A DNA stretch of 64,000 nucleotides from Pseudomonas chlororaphis (GTDB lineage Bacteria; Pseudomonadota; Gammaproteobacteria; Pseudomonadales; Pseudomonadaceae). The stretch is from NCBI RefSeq assembly GCF_000783395.1, contig NZ_JSFK01000002.1, forward strand, positions 310,001 to 374,000, given 5' to 3'. The notes under the pieces were generated by a model. It saw only the letters and a program-made list of their open reading frames with translations. It had not been told where the DNA came from and did no database searches. Made by a program: the position numbers and the translations under genes. Below, one piece after another: positions 8,484 through 16,959 of the stretch. The stretch's first letter is position 1. Every line of letters starts with the position of its first letter.

Positions 8484-10559
8484 ATGACTGAGCTGTCGCA
8501 AGTGTCGGTGACGGCACTCAAGGGTGTCGGCGAAGCCATGGCCGAGAAATTGGCCAAGGTCGGTCTCGAGAACCTTCAGGACGTGCTGTTCCACCTGCCG
8601 CTGCGCTATCAGGATCGCACCCGTGTGGTGCCGATCGGTGCGTTGCGACCGGGACAGGACGCCGTGGTCGAAGGCACCGTCAGCGGTGCCGACGTGGTCA
8701 TGGGCCGCCGTCGCAGCCTCGTCGTGCGCTTGCAGGACGGCACCGGTGGTCTCAGCCTGCGCTTCTACCATTTCAGCAACGCGCAGAAAGAAGGCCTCAA
8801 GCGCGGCACGCGGGTGCGCTGCTACGGCGAAGCCCGGCCCGGTGCGTCCGGCCTGGAAATCTACCACCCGGAATACCGCGCCATCACCGGTGACGAACCA
8901 CCGCCAGTCGATGAAACCCTGACCCCGGTCTATCCGCTCACCGAAGGCCTGACCCAAGCGCGTCTGCGCCAGCTGTGCCTGCAAACACTGACCATGCTCA
9001 AGCCAGACACCCTGCCCGACTGGCTGCCGACCGAACTGGCCCGCGACTACCAACTGGCGCCACTGGCCGATGCGATTCGCTATCTGCACAACCCGCCCGC
9101 CGATGCCGACGTCGATGAACTCGCCCTCGGCCATCACTGGGCGCAGCATCGCCTCGCCTTCGAAGAACTGCTGACCCATCAACTGTCGCAGCAACGTCTG
9201 CGCGAAAGCATGCGCTCGCTGCGCGCGCCAGCGATGCCGAAAGCGACGAAGCTGCCGCCGAAGTATCTGGCCAACCTCGGCTTCAATCCAACCGGCGCAC
9301 AACAGCGTGTCGGTAACGAAATCGCCTACGACCTCAGCCAGCACGAACCGATGCTGCGGCTGATTCAGGGTGACGTCGGCGCGGGTAAAACCGTGGTCGC
9401 GGCTCTCGCTGCATTACAGGCGCTGGAGGCCGGTTACCAAGTCGCGCTGATGGCGCCGACCGAGATCCTCGCCGAACAACACTTCATTACCTTCAAGCGC
9501 TGGCTCGAACCGCTGGGCATCGAAGTCGCGTGGCTGGCCGGCAAGCTCAAGGGCAAAAACCGCGTCGCCGCGCTGGAACAGATCGCCAGCGGTGCGCCAA
9601 TGGTGGTCGGCACCCACGCGTTGTTTCAGGACGAAGTGCAGTTCAAGAACCTCGCGCTGGTGATCATCGACGAGCAGCACCGCTTTGGCGTGCAGCAGCG
9701 TCTGGCGCTGCGGCAGAAAGGCGTCGGCGGGCGCATGTGCCCGCACCAGCTGATCATGACCGCCACGCCGATTCCACGGACATTGGCGATGAGTGCCTAC
9801 GCCGACCTCGACACCTCGATCCTCGACGAACTGCCACCCGGACGAACGCCGGTTAACACCGTGCTGGTCACCGACACCCGCCGCGTCGAAGTCATCGAAC
9901 GCGTGCGTGGTGCCTGCGCCGAGGGCCGTCAGGCCTATTGGGTGTGCACGCTGATTGAAGAATCCGAAGAGCTGACCTGCCAGGCCGCCGAAACCACCTT
10001 CGAAGACCTCACACTTGCCCTCGGCGAACTGAAAGTCGGGCTGATTCACGGGCGCATGAAACCCGTCGAGAAGGCCGCCGTCATGGCCGAATTCAAGGCC
10101 GGCAACCTGCAACTGCTGGTCGCCACCACGGTGATCGAAGTCGGCGTCGACGTGCCCAACGCCAGCCTGATGATCATCGAAAACCCTGAGCGCCTCGGTC
10201 TCGCGCAACTGCACCAGTTGCGCGGCCGCGTTGGCCGGGGCAGCGCCGCCAGCCATTGCGTGCTGCTCTACCATCCGCCGCTGTCGCAGATCGGTCGCCA
10301 GCGCCTGGGCATCATGCGCGAGACCAACGACGGTTTCGTCATCGCCGAAAAAGACCTCGAACTTCGCGGCCCCGGGGAAATGCTCGGCACTCGCCAGACC
10401 GGCCTGCTGCAATTCAAAGTCGCCGACCTGATGCGCGACGCCGACCTGCTGCCCGCCGTCCGCGACGCCGCGCAAGCCTTGCTGGAACGCTGGCCAACCC
10501 ACGTCAGCCCATTACTCGATCGCTGGTTGCGTCACGGGCAGCAATACGGCCAAGTGTGA
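8484..10559 (+). CDS. recG: ATP-dependent DNA helicase RecG
   Basis: This 691-residue superfamily 2 helicase has an N-terminal wedge/OB domain (about 1-160), Walker A GDVGAGKT near residue 299, the DEQH box (VIIDEQHRFG near 395) and helicase motif VI QLRGRVGRG near residue 578. RecG reverses stalled replication forks and branch-migrates Holliday junctions. Length is normal. It follows oxyR closely and is probably read through from it. Confidence 0.97.
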   Translation: MTELSQVSVTALKGVGEAMAEKLAKVGLENLQDVLFHLPLRYQDRTRVVPIGALRPGQDAVVEGTVSGADVVMGRRRSLVVRLQDGTGGLSLRFYHFSNAQKEGLKRGTRVRCYGEARPGASGLEIYHPEYRAITGDEPPPVDETLTPVYPLTEGLTQARLRQLCLQTLTMLKPDTLPDWLPTELARDYQLAPLADAIRYLHNPPADADVDELALGHHWAQHRLAFEELLTHQLSQQRLRESMRSLRAPAMPKATKLPPKYLANLGFNPTGAQQRVGNEIAYDLSQHEPMLRLIQGDVGAGKTVVAALAALQALEAGYQVALMAPTEILAEQHFITFKRWLEPLGIEVAWLAGKLKGKNRVAALEQIASGAPMVVGTHALFQDEVQFKNLALVIIDEQHRFGVQQRLALRQKGVGGRMCPHQLIMTATPIPRTLAMSAYADLDTSILDELPPGRTPVNTVLVTDTRRVEVIERVRGACAEGRQAYWVCTLIEESEELTCQAAETTFEDLTLALGELKVGLIHGRMKPVEKAAVMAEFKAGNLQLLVATTVIEVGVDVPNASLMIIENPERLGLAQLHQLRGRVGRGSAASHCVLLYHPPLSQIGRQRLGIMRETNDGFVIAEKDLELRGPGEMLGTRQTGLLQFKVADLMRDADLLPAVRDAAQALLERWPTHVSPLLDRWLRHGQQYGQV

Positions 10560-10638
10560 GCACCGTCGCAGTTTCTGACAGATCGTTCTGACCAAGGTGG
10601 TTATACTCCTGCCATTGTTTCAAAAACGGATACAGATC

Positions 10639-12039
10639 ATGACCGAAGCCGCTCTCGCCCCCGAATCCCCGCACGCGCCGTCTGTCATTCGGCTGCTGCT
10701 AGGCAAACTCGGGATCGCCTACGAAGAAGTGCTCGACCACCACGGCCTCAATGCCTCGCGCAAGGTACAAGCCGTGTTGCTGGACGACGCCGTCGGCGCG
10801 CTGATGGTGCTGTTTCCGCAGAGCCAATTGCTCGACCTCAATCGCCTCGCCGAACTCACTGGCCGGCGTCTGACCGCCGTGTCCACCGAGCGCCTGGAAA
10901 AGATGCTCGGCAAGCACAGCCTGAGCCTGCTGCCGGGCCTGCCGGCGCTGACCAGTTCGCCGTGCCTCTACGAAGAAAGCCTGCTGCGCGAACCGAAGTT
11001 GCTGATCAACTCCGGCGAGCCGGGCCTGCTGCTGGAAATCGCCAGCGAAGACTTCAAGACCATGCTGACCAAGGCCAGCGCCGCCAACTTTGGCGAAGCC
11101 CTGAGCAGCATCCGCCCGAACCTTGATCGCCCGGACGATGACCGCGAGGAAATCACCCAGGCCGTGCAGGCGTTCACCGCGCGGCGCATTCAGCAGCGTC
11201 TGGAAGCGACCATCGAGATTCCACCGCTGGCCGAAACCGCGCAAAAAATCATCAAGCTGCGCGTCGACCCCAACGCCACTATCGACGACATCACCGGCGT
11301 CGTTGAAACCGACCCGGCGCTGGCCGCGCAAGTGGTGAGCTGGGCGGCATCGCCGTACTACGCCTCGCCGGGCAAGATTCGTTCGGTGGAAGACGCGATC
11401 GTTCGCGTACTCGGCTTCGATCTGGTGATCAACCTTGCGCTGGGCCTGGCCCTCGGCAAGACCCTGAGCCTGCCGAAAGACCACCCGCAACACACCACGC
11501 CGTACTGGCAGCAATCGATCTACACCGCCGCCGTCATCGAAGGCCTGACCCGCGCCATGCCGCGCGCCCAGCGCCCGGAAGCCGGCCTGACATATCTGGC
11601 CGGTCTGCTGCACAACTTCGGTTACCTGCTGCTGGCCCACGTCTTTCCGCCGCACTTCTCGCTGATCTGCCGCCACCTGGAGGTCAACCCGCACCTGTGC
11701 CACAGCTACATCGAGCAACATTTGCTCGGTATCAGCCGCGAACAGATCGGCTCGTGGCTGATGCGCTACTGGGACATGCCCGATGAACTGGCCACCGCCC
11801 TGCGCTTCCAGCACGACCCAAGCTACGACGGCGCCTACGCCGAATACCCGAACCTCGTCTGCCTGGCCGTGCGCTTGCTGCGCAGCCGCGGGATTGGCTC
11901 TGGCCCGGATGAAGACATTCCGGATGCGTTGCTTGAACGTGTGGGCCTGACTCGCGACAAAGCCAACGACGTCGTCAGCAAAGTGCTTGAGGCTGAAGTG
12001 CTGCTGCGTGAACTGGCCTCGCAGTTCAGCCAGGCATAA
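10639..12039 (+). CDS. YbaK-like plus HDOD domain protein
   Basis: The ATG at 10639 gives 466 residues (MTEAALAPESPHAPSV). Residues about 13-150 resemble the YbaK/aminoacyl-tRNA deacylase fold. Residues about 190-400 form an HDOD domain (IPPLAETAQKIIKLRVDPNATIDDIT, then HNFGYLLLAHVFPPHF). HDOD proteins are regulatory relatives of HD hydrolases that often lack metal-dependent activity; the joint architecture is a known uncharacterised Pseudomonas family, so a signalling role is inference. It stands alone, with repeats behind it. Confidence 0.82.
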   Translation: MTEAALAPESPHAPSVIRLLLGKLGIAYEEVLDHHGLNASRKVQAVLLDDAVGALMVLFPQSQLLDLNRLAELTGRRLTAVSTERLEKMLGKHSLSLLPGLPALTSSPCLYEESLLREPKLLINSGEPGLLLEIASEDFKTMLTKASAANFGEALSSIRPNLDRPDDDREEITQAVQAFTARRIQQRLEATIEIPPLAETAQKIIKLRVDPNATIDDITGVVETDPALAAQVVSWAASPYYASPGKIRSVEDAIVRVLGFDLVINLALGLALGKTLSLPKDHPQHTTPYWQQSIYTAAVIEGLTRAMPRAQRPEAGLTYLAGLLHNFGYLLLAHVFPPHFSLICRHLEVNPHLCHSYIEQHLLGISREQIGSWLMRYWDMPDELATALRFQHDPSYDGAYAEYPNLVCLAVRLLRSRGIGSGPDEDIPDALLERVGLTRDKANDVVSKVLEAEVLLRELASQFSQA

Positions 12040-12077
12040 AACAAAACAGGCCCGCTCCCCCAAGGATCACCAAAATC

Positions 12078-12102
12078 CCTGTGGGAGCGAGCCTGCTCGC
12101 GA
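12078..12102 (+). repeat. Single REP-type arm
   Basis: One copy of tgtgggagcgagcctgctcg followed by cgaa is present, identical to the arm at 3979. No partner in inverse orientation is found nearby, so it is a singlet. Confidence 0.7.
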
Positions 12103-12137
12103 AGAATCCAACTCGGTCTACCAGACCGCCCCTGATC

Positions 12138-12185
12138 GTTCCCACGCTCCGCGTGGGAATGCATCCCGTGACGCTCCGCGTCACC
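12138..12185. repeat. Double palindromic repeat unit
   Basis: Two short palindromes stand side by side: ttcccacgctccgcgtgggaa and gtgacgctccgcgtcac. Both share the loop 'cgctccgcg'. This composite unit is a widespread intergenic repeat in fluorescent pseudomonads (from memory). It lies just beyond the end of the SCP2-like gene at 12192. Confidence 0.75.
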
Positions 12186-12191
12186 AAAGGC

Positions 12192-12581
12192 TCAAGCCTT
12201 AGGCTTAGCCTTCCTCGGCACCAAATACTTCATCAACCCTTGAAACCACATCACCAGCGCCGGATTGCCCTTGAGCTGGATCGACTTGTCCTGAATCCCC
12301 TGCATAAACGCCAACTGCTTGTTCTTCGCCTGCATCGTCGCAAAGCCATAACCCGCATCTTTAAACGCAATCGCAAACGCCGGCTCCGCCACCACGCCAG
12401 ACTTGCTGGTGATGCGCTGATCCTTGACCACGAAATGCCGCGCCACTTTCCCATCCAGCGTCTGCAGCTGAAACACCAGATCCTTGTCACCCAACTGCTG
12501 CTGGAACGCAGGATTTGTCCGGCTGGCCTTACCCATCAACAAACCCATCATCCACAGAAGAAAACGAAATTTCATGCGCAC
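12192..12581 (-). CDS. Small SCP2-like protein, function unknown
   Basis: This 129-residue protein may start at MRMKF or two codons later at MKF. It has a short hydrophobic N-terminus (FRFLLWMMGLLMG), a body that reads like an SCP2 sterol-carrier fold (VFQLQTLDGKVARHFVVKDQ, AFAIAFKDAGYG) and a basic tail PRKAKPKA. SCP2-like folds bind lipids, but the ligand here is not known. From memory of the P. aeruginosa order, the homologue sits next to the HU gene, which here lies 44 kb away on the other side of the secretion island. Confidence 0.7.
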   Translation of the reverse strand: MRMKFRFLLWMMGLLMGKASRTNPAFQQQLGDKDLVFQLQTLDGKVARHFVVKDQRITSKSGVVAEPAFAIAFKDAGYGFATMQAKNKQLAFMQGIQDKSIQLKGNPALVMWFQGLMKYLVPRKAKPKA

Positions 12582-12863
12582 AGCCTCAAAAGGAAAATGA
12601 ACGGCCGAGGCAGTGTAAGGGATTCGGACGATAACGCCAGTATCTGACGCTGTTGGAAGAGGATGCGGACTTTTTCCCGCACGATGACTGCCAAGTCACG
12701 ATTCCGCAAGCAACGTCCTACACCTGTTGAAACACATCCCTGTAGGAGCTGGCGAAGCCTGCGATCTTTTGATCTTCCGGCCCGCGAATCTATGGGAAAT
12801 TTCCTGCAAAGTGCGGTGCTGTCCATGAACTAGGCGAGTTGGTGCGGTGGGGATAGGCTCTGT
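12582..12863. other. Intergenic stretch with a lone repeat
   Basis: No supported gene is visible. A single copy of the Pseudomonas repeat beginning tgtaggagctggcgaagcct (12741-12760) and continuing gcgatcttttgatctt lies near the middle. The rest holds the presumed promoter of the minus-strand SCP2-like gene and the promoter of the structured leader that starts at about 12864. Confidence 0.5.
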
Positions 12864-13066
12864 GGGTCGCCGCAAAATCGGTGACCCGGACGTGCAAGTC
12901 CAGACTCGTCATGCATTCAGTTATGGCTATTCGCCGAGTGTTTTCCTATGCTCGCGAACTGTTATGGCGACTGTGTATGGGAGACCTTCGGGTCTGCCGG
13001 TTTCCGAGTCCGGTCTTGCACACCTATACACAGCTGCCACCCTTTCGAAGCAAGCGAAACGGTGTT
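12864..13066 (+). ncRNA. Structured leader RNA candidate upstream of the DUF6124-like gene
   Basis: Several strong pairings are present. A hairpin at 12864-12887 joins gggtcgccg to cggtgaccc. A small hairpin ggac/gtcc occupies 12888-12901. A long-range stem pairs tgcaagtccagactcg (12893-12908) with cgagtccggtcttgca (13005-13020), 14 of 16 positions complementary. Inside it agacc-ttcg-ggtct (12982-12995) forms a UUCG tetraloop hairpin. A further stem, cacc...ttcg/cgaa...ggtg, lies at about 13038-13064. I recall near-identical leaders ahead of related genes in other pseudomonads, but cannot check that here. Function is unknown; a cis-regulatory or phage-derived RNA is inference. Confidence 0.6.
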
Positions 13067-13090
13067 GGCTCCATAACTCGGAAAATACCT

Positions 13091-13462
13091 ATGATCAAAC
13101 CAACACCCAATCCCCCAGAAAACCCAGACGTTTCGCCCTACGAAACCCTGGAATCAAAGAAATTCCACGAAGCCGCCGAGCGCGCCCTCGACCACCATTT
13201 CAAACCAGCCGTCGATCCACACCCCAAACGCGAGAACGGCCTCTTCAAACTCTCCCCCGGCACCGACGCCGAAGCCCTCATGGCCAACGCCTCCGAAGAC
13301 CTCCTGTCCATCAGCGTCATCGCCTGCGACCTCGCCGACGACCTCCACGGCTCCCGCCGCTCGGTGGCACTGGCCCTGAGCAGAATGGCGGACGGGGTGA
13401 GATTGATGGTGGAAGGGACGCTCGACCAGATTGAAGTGCGAAGCGTGGCGGCCAAGTCGTAG
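13091..13462 (+). CDS. DUF6124-like small protein
   Basis: The ATG at 13091 gives 123 residues starting MIKPTPNPPENPDVSPYET, the characteristic N-terminus of a Pseudomonas-specific family (DUF6124, related to DUF3077). The C-terminal half, SISVIACDLADDLHGSRRSV...ALSRMADGVRLMVEGTLD, is the conserved helical domain. GGAAAA lies eight bases upstream. The same frame is open upstream through the leader RNA, so longer starts have been annotated elsewhere, but the conserved N-terminus favours this one. Role unknown; a hairpin and terminator follow. Confidence 0.78.
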   Translation: MIKPTPNPPENPDVSPYETLESKKFHEAAERALDHHFKPAVDPHPKRENGLFKLSPGTDAEALMANASEDLLSISVIACDLADDLHGSRRSVALALSRMADGVRLMVEGTLDQIEVRSVAAKS

Positions 13463-13480
13463 CGAGATTTGCGGATGGAA

Positions 13481-13503
13481 AAAGGGGACGTTAAGTCCCC
13501 TTT
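13481..13503. terminator. Hairpin aaaggggac/gtcccctttt-type after the DUF6124-like gene
   Basis: aaaggggac (13481-13489) and gtccccttt (13495-13503) are perfectly inverted around a five-base loop. It could end transcription of the small gene. The ggggac core also matches the 'aaataaatccgtcccc' repeats near 25.3-25.6 kb, so it may be a repeat remnant instead. Confidence 0.5.
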
Positions 13504-13531
13504 CTGCAACTACCTGTAGAAATCCAGACAC

Positions 13532-13563
13532 AAAAAAGCTGCCAATCACGGCAGCTTTTTTGA
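13532..13563. terminator. Bidirectional Rho-independent terminator
   Basis: aaaaaagctgcc and ggcagctttttt form a perfect stem around atcac, with A and T runs on both sides. It lies between the plus-strand DUF6124-like gene and the convergent tiny basic gene, so it can serve both. Confidence 0.85.
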
Positions 13564-13576
13564 GAATCCGAAACCG

Positions 13577-13738
13577 TCAGCCCGCCAGTCGACCGACAGG
13601 CTCGAAATCACTGCCATTGGACAGAGCAGCATCCAGAAAGCGGCTGCGCTTACCAGAGCGCTTGGCCAAAACTTCACGAGCTTCAGCCTGGAACCGGGCA
13701 GCCATCATAGGCTTTGGTTCATGTTTGGACTTTTTCAT
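13577..13738 (-). CDS. Tiny basic protein, function unknown
   Basis: The start at 13738 gives 53 residues, MKKSKHEPKPMMAARFQAEAR..., highly basic (many Lys and Arg) with no signal peptide or membrane helix. GAGAGG lies five to ten bases upstream of this ATG, which decides against the longer frame starting at 13804. The gene lies between a terminator and the LprI-domain gene. I do not recognise the family; the charge suggests nucleic-acid binding, which is inference only. Confidence 0.6.
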   Translation of the reverse strand: MKKSKHEPKPMMAARFQAEAREVLAKRSGKRSRFLDAALSNGSDFEPVGRLAG

Positions 13739-13884
13739 GGAAACCTCTCGGGTCTCGTAATTTGACTGGATACTAGAGGCGCGGCTCCCCCAATAACAAG
13801 TCAACTACAAGGGAATATTGAGTCCTTTTCTGTCAGCGGGCAGGTAAACAAAACGCAGGAAAGGCTTTTAAACCAATCATTGCA

Positions 13885-14484
13885 TCAACGATTCATAGGC
13901 AACTGAAAACGCATACGAACAATGCAATAAGCAAAGTCTTCACGAAACAGCCGACCAGCCATTTCGCAGTGCCCATCAGCGTATTGTTTCCAAAGCGGAT
14001 CGTCGAAGGCGGCTCCACCCAATCGCTCCATCGAAGTCGCCAGACCTTTTTCCCGGTCCTGCCCAGCCATGGCCGTGGCGGCTTTGTAAAAACCGTCCAG
14101 CGGTAACCCGGTTTGCAGAGCAATCAACTCTCCCAAACGTGCGTTGGTTGTTTGCACCAGACACCCAAGCCTATCAATCGGCGCTTCAGCACCCGGGAAC
14201 GCACCTTGATAGATCTCCTCGCAAAATCCTTCTTTGAAGCGCACCCATTTCTTCTGCACTTCTTTGAGTTGCATCTTTTCCGCAGACGACAAACTAACCA
14301 GCGCTTTCTTATATTGCTCATTCAAGACTGCATCGACTTTCTCGAAAGTCTGCTGACCGCAAATAACCAAATCGCGATTGGTAAAACTGTCGGGATTGCA
14401 GGCTTCCTGCGCATGCGCTGGAACCAGCGAAGCAGCCAAAAAAACACCCGCGATCAGCTCAAAGAACGTCTTGAGTTTGATCAT
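13885..14484 (-). CDS. Secreted LprI-domain protein
   Basis: This 199-residue protein has a signal peptide (residues about 1-25, ending VPAHAQ). A domain at about 27-115 has the LprI/DUF1311 pattern: Cys-Asn-Pro..., NRDLVICGQQTFEKVDAVLNEQYK, KEVQKKWVRFKEGFCE and a later Cys. LprI proteins are named for a mycobacterial inhibitor of lysozyme; an inhibitory role here is possible but not shown. Its ATG overlaps the preceding gene's stop by four bases, making it the last gene of a long minus-strand operon. Two more LprI-type genes lie at 22.7-25.2 kb. Confidence 0.75.
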   Translation of the reverse strand: MIKLKTFFELIAGVFLAASLVPAHAQEACNPDSFTNRDLVICGQQTFEKVDAVLNEQYKKALVSLSSAEKMQLKEVQKKWVRFKEGFCEEIYQGAFPGAEAPIDRLGCLVQTTNARLGELIALQTGLPLDGFYKAATAMAGQDREKGLATSMERLGGAAFDDPLWKQYADGHCEMAGRLFREDFAYCIVRMRFQLPMNR

Positions 14485-15560
14485 GATCCGGATCCGCCAA
14501 CACTGCGCTCAGCTACCCGCGCAGGAATCTTCGACGCCTTTCCCGCTTCCGACATACGCGATGCGTATTGCTTGTACGCCGGCACCGCTCGCTCTTTATC
14601 GTTCATAGCCCAATAGCTATCGGCGAGATTCAGGTAAGCCACCGCCCGCTCTGGGTTGTGTGCAATTACCGCATTCAACAATTCAATGGACTCTACGTAG
14701 TAACCCGCTTCGCCGAGTAGAAAACCAAGGTCGTTTGACCAGCCAGGCTGCTGTCGGAAGTAGTACTTTCCGGTGATATAACTCTCCGGAGAGCAAGCAC
14801 CATGTGAATCATCGCCCATCAGTGCCTCACTCATCACTCTTTTGAAAGAGCTGCTGTCACCCTTCCGATACGCCGCCAGCGCCGTATCCAGCAGGTCCGC
14901 CGAATAGACAGTCATGAGTTTTTTATAACCGCCCTGAGGTCCGCTAATGTTCGCAGCCCGCAGCTTTTGAAGAGCCTCGAACCCATCGAAGGACGCCAGA
15001 GTGATAGAGCCCAATGTCCGCACCGGCAACTCCGCCACGCTGATGAGCGAGCGATCGCAATACTCGTTGTTAACCAACTGCAATATTTGCTTTAGCTCAA
15101 ACTGCCTTGAACTTCTATTGAAGGCGAACAACAGGTTGAAGTTGTAAACCGCGTTATCTTCTTCGCTGGTTACCAGCGCGATGTAATCCCCTGCCTCAAC
15201 GAACGGCTGCTTGACCACAGCTTCCTCAGCCTGCGGATCAATGACAGTCATGACGCCAGGGCGACCTTTGAGTACATGGACGCTGAATACACCCTGAAGC
15301 GCAGACGAGTACTGACTCTTGATCAGAGGCAGCGCCTTCGACGTATCGAGCAAAATGTCCTCGTCACGCGCTTGTTCCGGCGCAATCAACAATCGGTTAG
15401 AAACTTCGTCCGCATCACCCGCCAGCACAAACACCTTTTGCCGTGATGCATCACCCAGCAAGCTAGCCGGAATTTCCTTGAGGACTTGCGGGGCAGAAAA
15501 TGCGTAGGAAGTGGATAGAAGCCCAAGGCTCAACACGATAAAGCGGAAGAACATATTCAC
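14481..15560 (-). CDS. Secreted TPR-like protein of unknown function
   Basis: This 359-residue protein has an N-terminal signal peptide (about 1-22, ending AFSA). The C-terminal part has tetratricopeptide-like helices (SNDLGFLLGEAGYYVESIELLNAVIAHN..., LNLADSYWAMNDKERAVPAYKQY). The tail GKASKIPARVAERS is shared with the next upstream gene product (GKAQKIPQRVVERS), so the two are partial paralogs with different N-terminal halves. It is translationally coupled at both ends by ATGA overlaps. No enzymatic motif is seen. Confidence 0.75.
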   Translation of the reverse strand: MNMFFRFIVLSLGLLSTSYAFSAPQVLKEIPASLLGDASRQKVFVLAGDADEVSNRLLIAPEQARDEDILLDTSKALPLIKSQYSSALQGVFSVHVLKGRPGVMTVIDPQAEEAVVKQPFVEAGDYIALVTSEEDNAVYNFNLLFAFNRSSRQFELKQILQLVNNEYCDRSLISVAELPVRTLGSITLASFDGFEALQKLRAANISGPQGGYKKLMTVYSADLLDTALAAYRKGDSSSFKRVMSEALMGDDSHGACSPESYITGKYYFRQQPGWSNDLGFLLGEAGYYVESIELLNAVIAHNPERAVAYLNLADSYWAMNDKERAVPAYKQYASRMSEAGKASKIPARVAERSVGGSGS

Positions 15561-16405
15561 TCTTTAAGTCCCTGAATTTCGGATCGTTCAACGACGCGTT
15601 GCGGAATCTTCTGCGCTTTACCGGCGGCACTCATCGCGTCGCGGTACTCGCGGTAATAACGCTGCGCTTCCTCTTGGCGATCAAGTCGCCATAGCGAATC
15701 AGCCATGTTCAGCATCAGCACTGTGCGTTTGCCGACAGCTTCAACGCCTCGATAAAACTTCAGCGCCAACTCATCGTTGCCGCCCTCGGCCAAGTAGAAA
15801 CCGAGGTCGTTGTAAGCCTGAATATTTTGCGCCGGGGGATGGCACGCCATGTAGGACTCTGGACTTAGAAAGTTCAGGCTCGATTCGATGGACTCTGCGC
15901 GGGACTGTGCCGGCTCGATACTCGAAGCATATTTCAGCAGGTCCTTGGGTGGCTTAGTCTCCAAGACAGGATTGAGCACCCCGCCCTCTTCGGAAACCCA
16001 TTGCTTGCCTACCCATTTACCCTCACAAAACCGCTCGTAACTCTCAGCAAGCACGCAACCGGTTTCCATCGAAATCAAATCGCAATGCCCTTGTGATGTC
16101 GCTATTTCCTCACCGTTCTCACCTATGACTACGCCGTACTCCACCGCAGTCGCCAGTAGAAATTTTTTGTCAGGGCTGAGCCATTCAGGATAAGCCTGGG
16201 CACCAATGCCGGCATGAAACAACGGGAACGTTTTTCCATTCGCGGTGAACCAGGCAGTGGTAGATTCCACGACGGGTGATGTCCATTTTTTTGCCTGGAA
16301 CGTCACTGTGTTTCCGGCGGCTCCCACTATTGGCGGGTCAACGGCAAAGACATTGGTAGCGCTGAACAAGCTGCCGATCATCAACACCCACTTAAGGCTG
16401 GCCAT
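15557..16405 (-). CDS. Secreted TPR-like protein, paralog of its neighbour
   Basis: This 282-residue protein has a signal peptide (about 1-21, ending NVFA) and an N-terminal beta-rich region with cysteines (HCDLISMETGCV). Its C-terminal TPR-like part (YNDLGFYLAEGGNDELALKF..., LNMADSLWRLDRQEEAQRYY) clearly matches the downstream neighbour. It overlaps that gene by four bases and the upstream gene by 14. Such exported proteins of unknown role are frequent in secretion-associated accessory clusters; that link is inference. Confidence 0.75.
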   Translation of the reverse strand: MASLKWVLMIGSLFSATNVFAVDPPIVGAAGNTVTFQAKKWTSPVVESTTAWFTANGKTFPLFHAGIGAQAYPEWLSPDKKFLLATAVEYGVVIGENGEEIATSQGHCDLISMETGCVLAESYERFCEGKWVGKQWVSEEGGVLNPVLETKPPKDLLKYASSIEPAQSRAESIESSLNFLSPESYMACHPPAQNIQAYNDLGFYLAEGGNDELALKFYRGVEAVGKRTVLMLNMADSLWRLDRQEEAQRYYREYRDAMSAAGKAQKIPQRVVERSEIQGLKE

Positions 16406-16940
16406 AGACGATCCTCTTCACCGCCGGGCTTTCTGACATTAACTGTCTCTTCGTAACGCCATAGGCCTTGATCAACTCTTCCCGAGATCCCTTCGAGCCA
16501 AAAGAGCGTTGGTTATTATCGAAGCTGTATTGCTCCAATCGCCCTGCTGTCGAGTAATACCCATGCCACTCCGCGCAGGCACCGCAACCGCCATAGCCGC
16601 CTATCGAAACAAGACTGCCCTTGGTGCCTTCCACGCAATCCATCGCCACAACAACATTGCTCAACATCTTCGTCTTCGCACCGTCGGAAGTGAGTTGTGA
16701 AACTTTGCTGATATCGCGTCGAAGCACCTTGCTACCGATATTGATGGTCTGGTCGGAGCAGACCGGGATGACTTGGGTTTCCGCATCATCCACCGTCACC
16801 GATCGGCAAGACGACACCAACACCACTTCAACACCGCCGCACTGCATGACATCGCGTTGGGTGTAAGCATCCGTCGGCGCGGCGAAGGCTGGGGAAGAGA
16901 ACAGCCATGCCAGGCCCCCGAAAAACAAAAGCTGATTCAT
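16392..16940 (-). CDS. Secreted cysteine-containing protein, unknown
   Basis: The start at 16940 gives 182 residues with a clear signal peptide (MNQLLFFGGLAWLFSSPAFA). The mature part contains several cysteines (MQCGGVEVVLVSSC, VIPVCSDQ, AMDCVEGT, YGGCGACAEWHGYY) that could form disulfides in the periplasm. I do not recognise the family. The longer frame from 17099 is rejected because it removes the signal peptide and overlaps the upstream gene. The start follows an AAGGA-like site. Confidence 0.7.
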   Translation of the reverse strand: MNQLLFFGGLAWLFSSPAFAAPTDAYTQRDVMQCGGVEVVLVSSCRSVTVDDAETQVIPVCSDQTINIGSKVLRRDISKVSQLTSDGAKTKMLSNVVVAMDCVEGTKGSLVSIGGYGGCGACAEWHGYYSTAGRLEQYSFDNNQRSFGSKGSREELIKAYGVTKRQLMSESPAVKRIVYGQP

Positions 16941-16959
16941 TGAGAAATCCTTTTCGCCG

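Noticed and set aside
7560..9344. A 594-codon frame antisense to oxyR and recG
   Set aside because: Both sense genes are complete and conserved; the antisense product has no recognisable domain.
12881..13090. N-terminal extension of the DUF6124-like protein through the leader
   Set aside because: The frame is open, but the family begins at MIKPTPNPP and the extension coincides with the long paired RNA stems.
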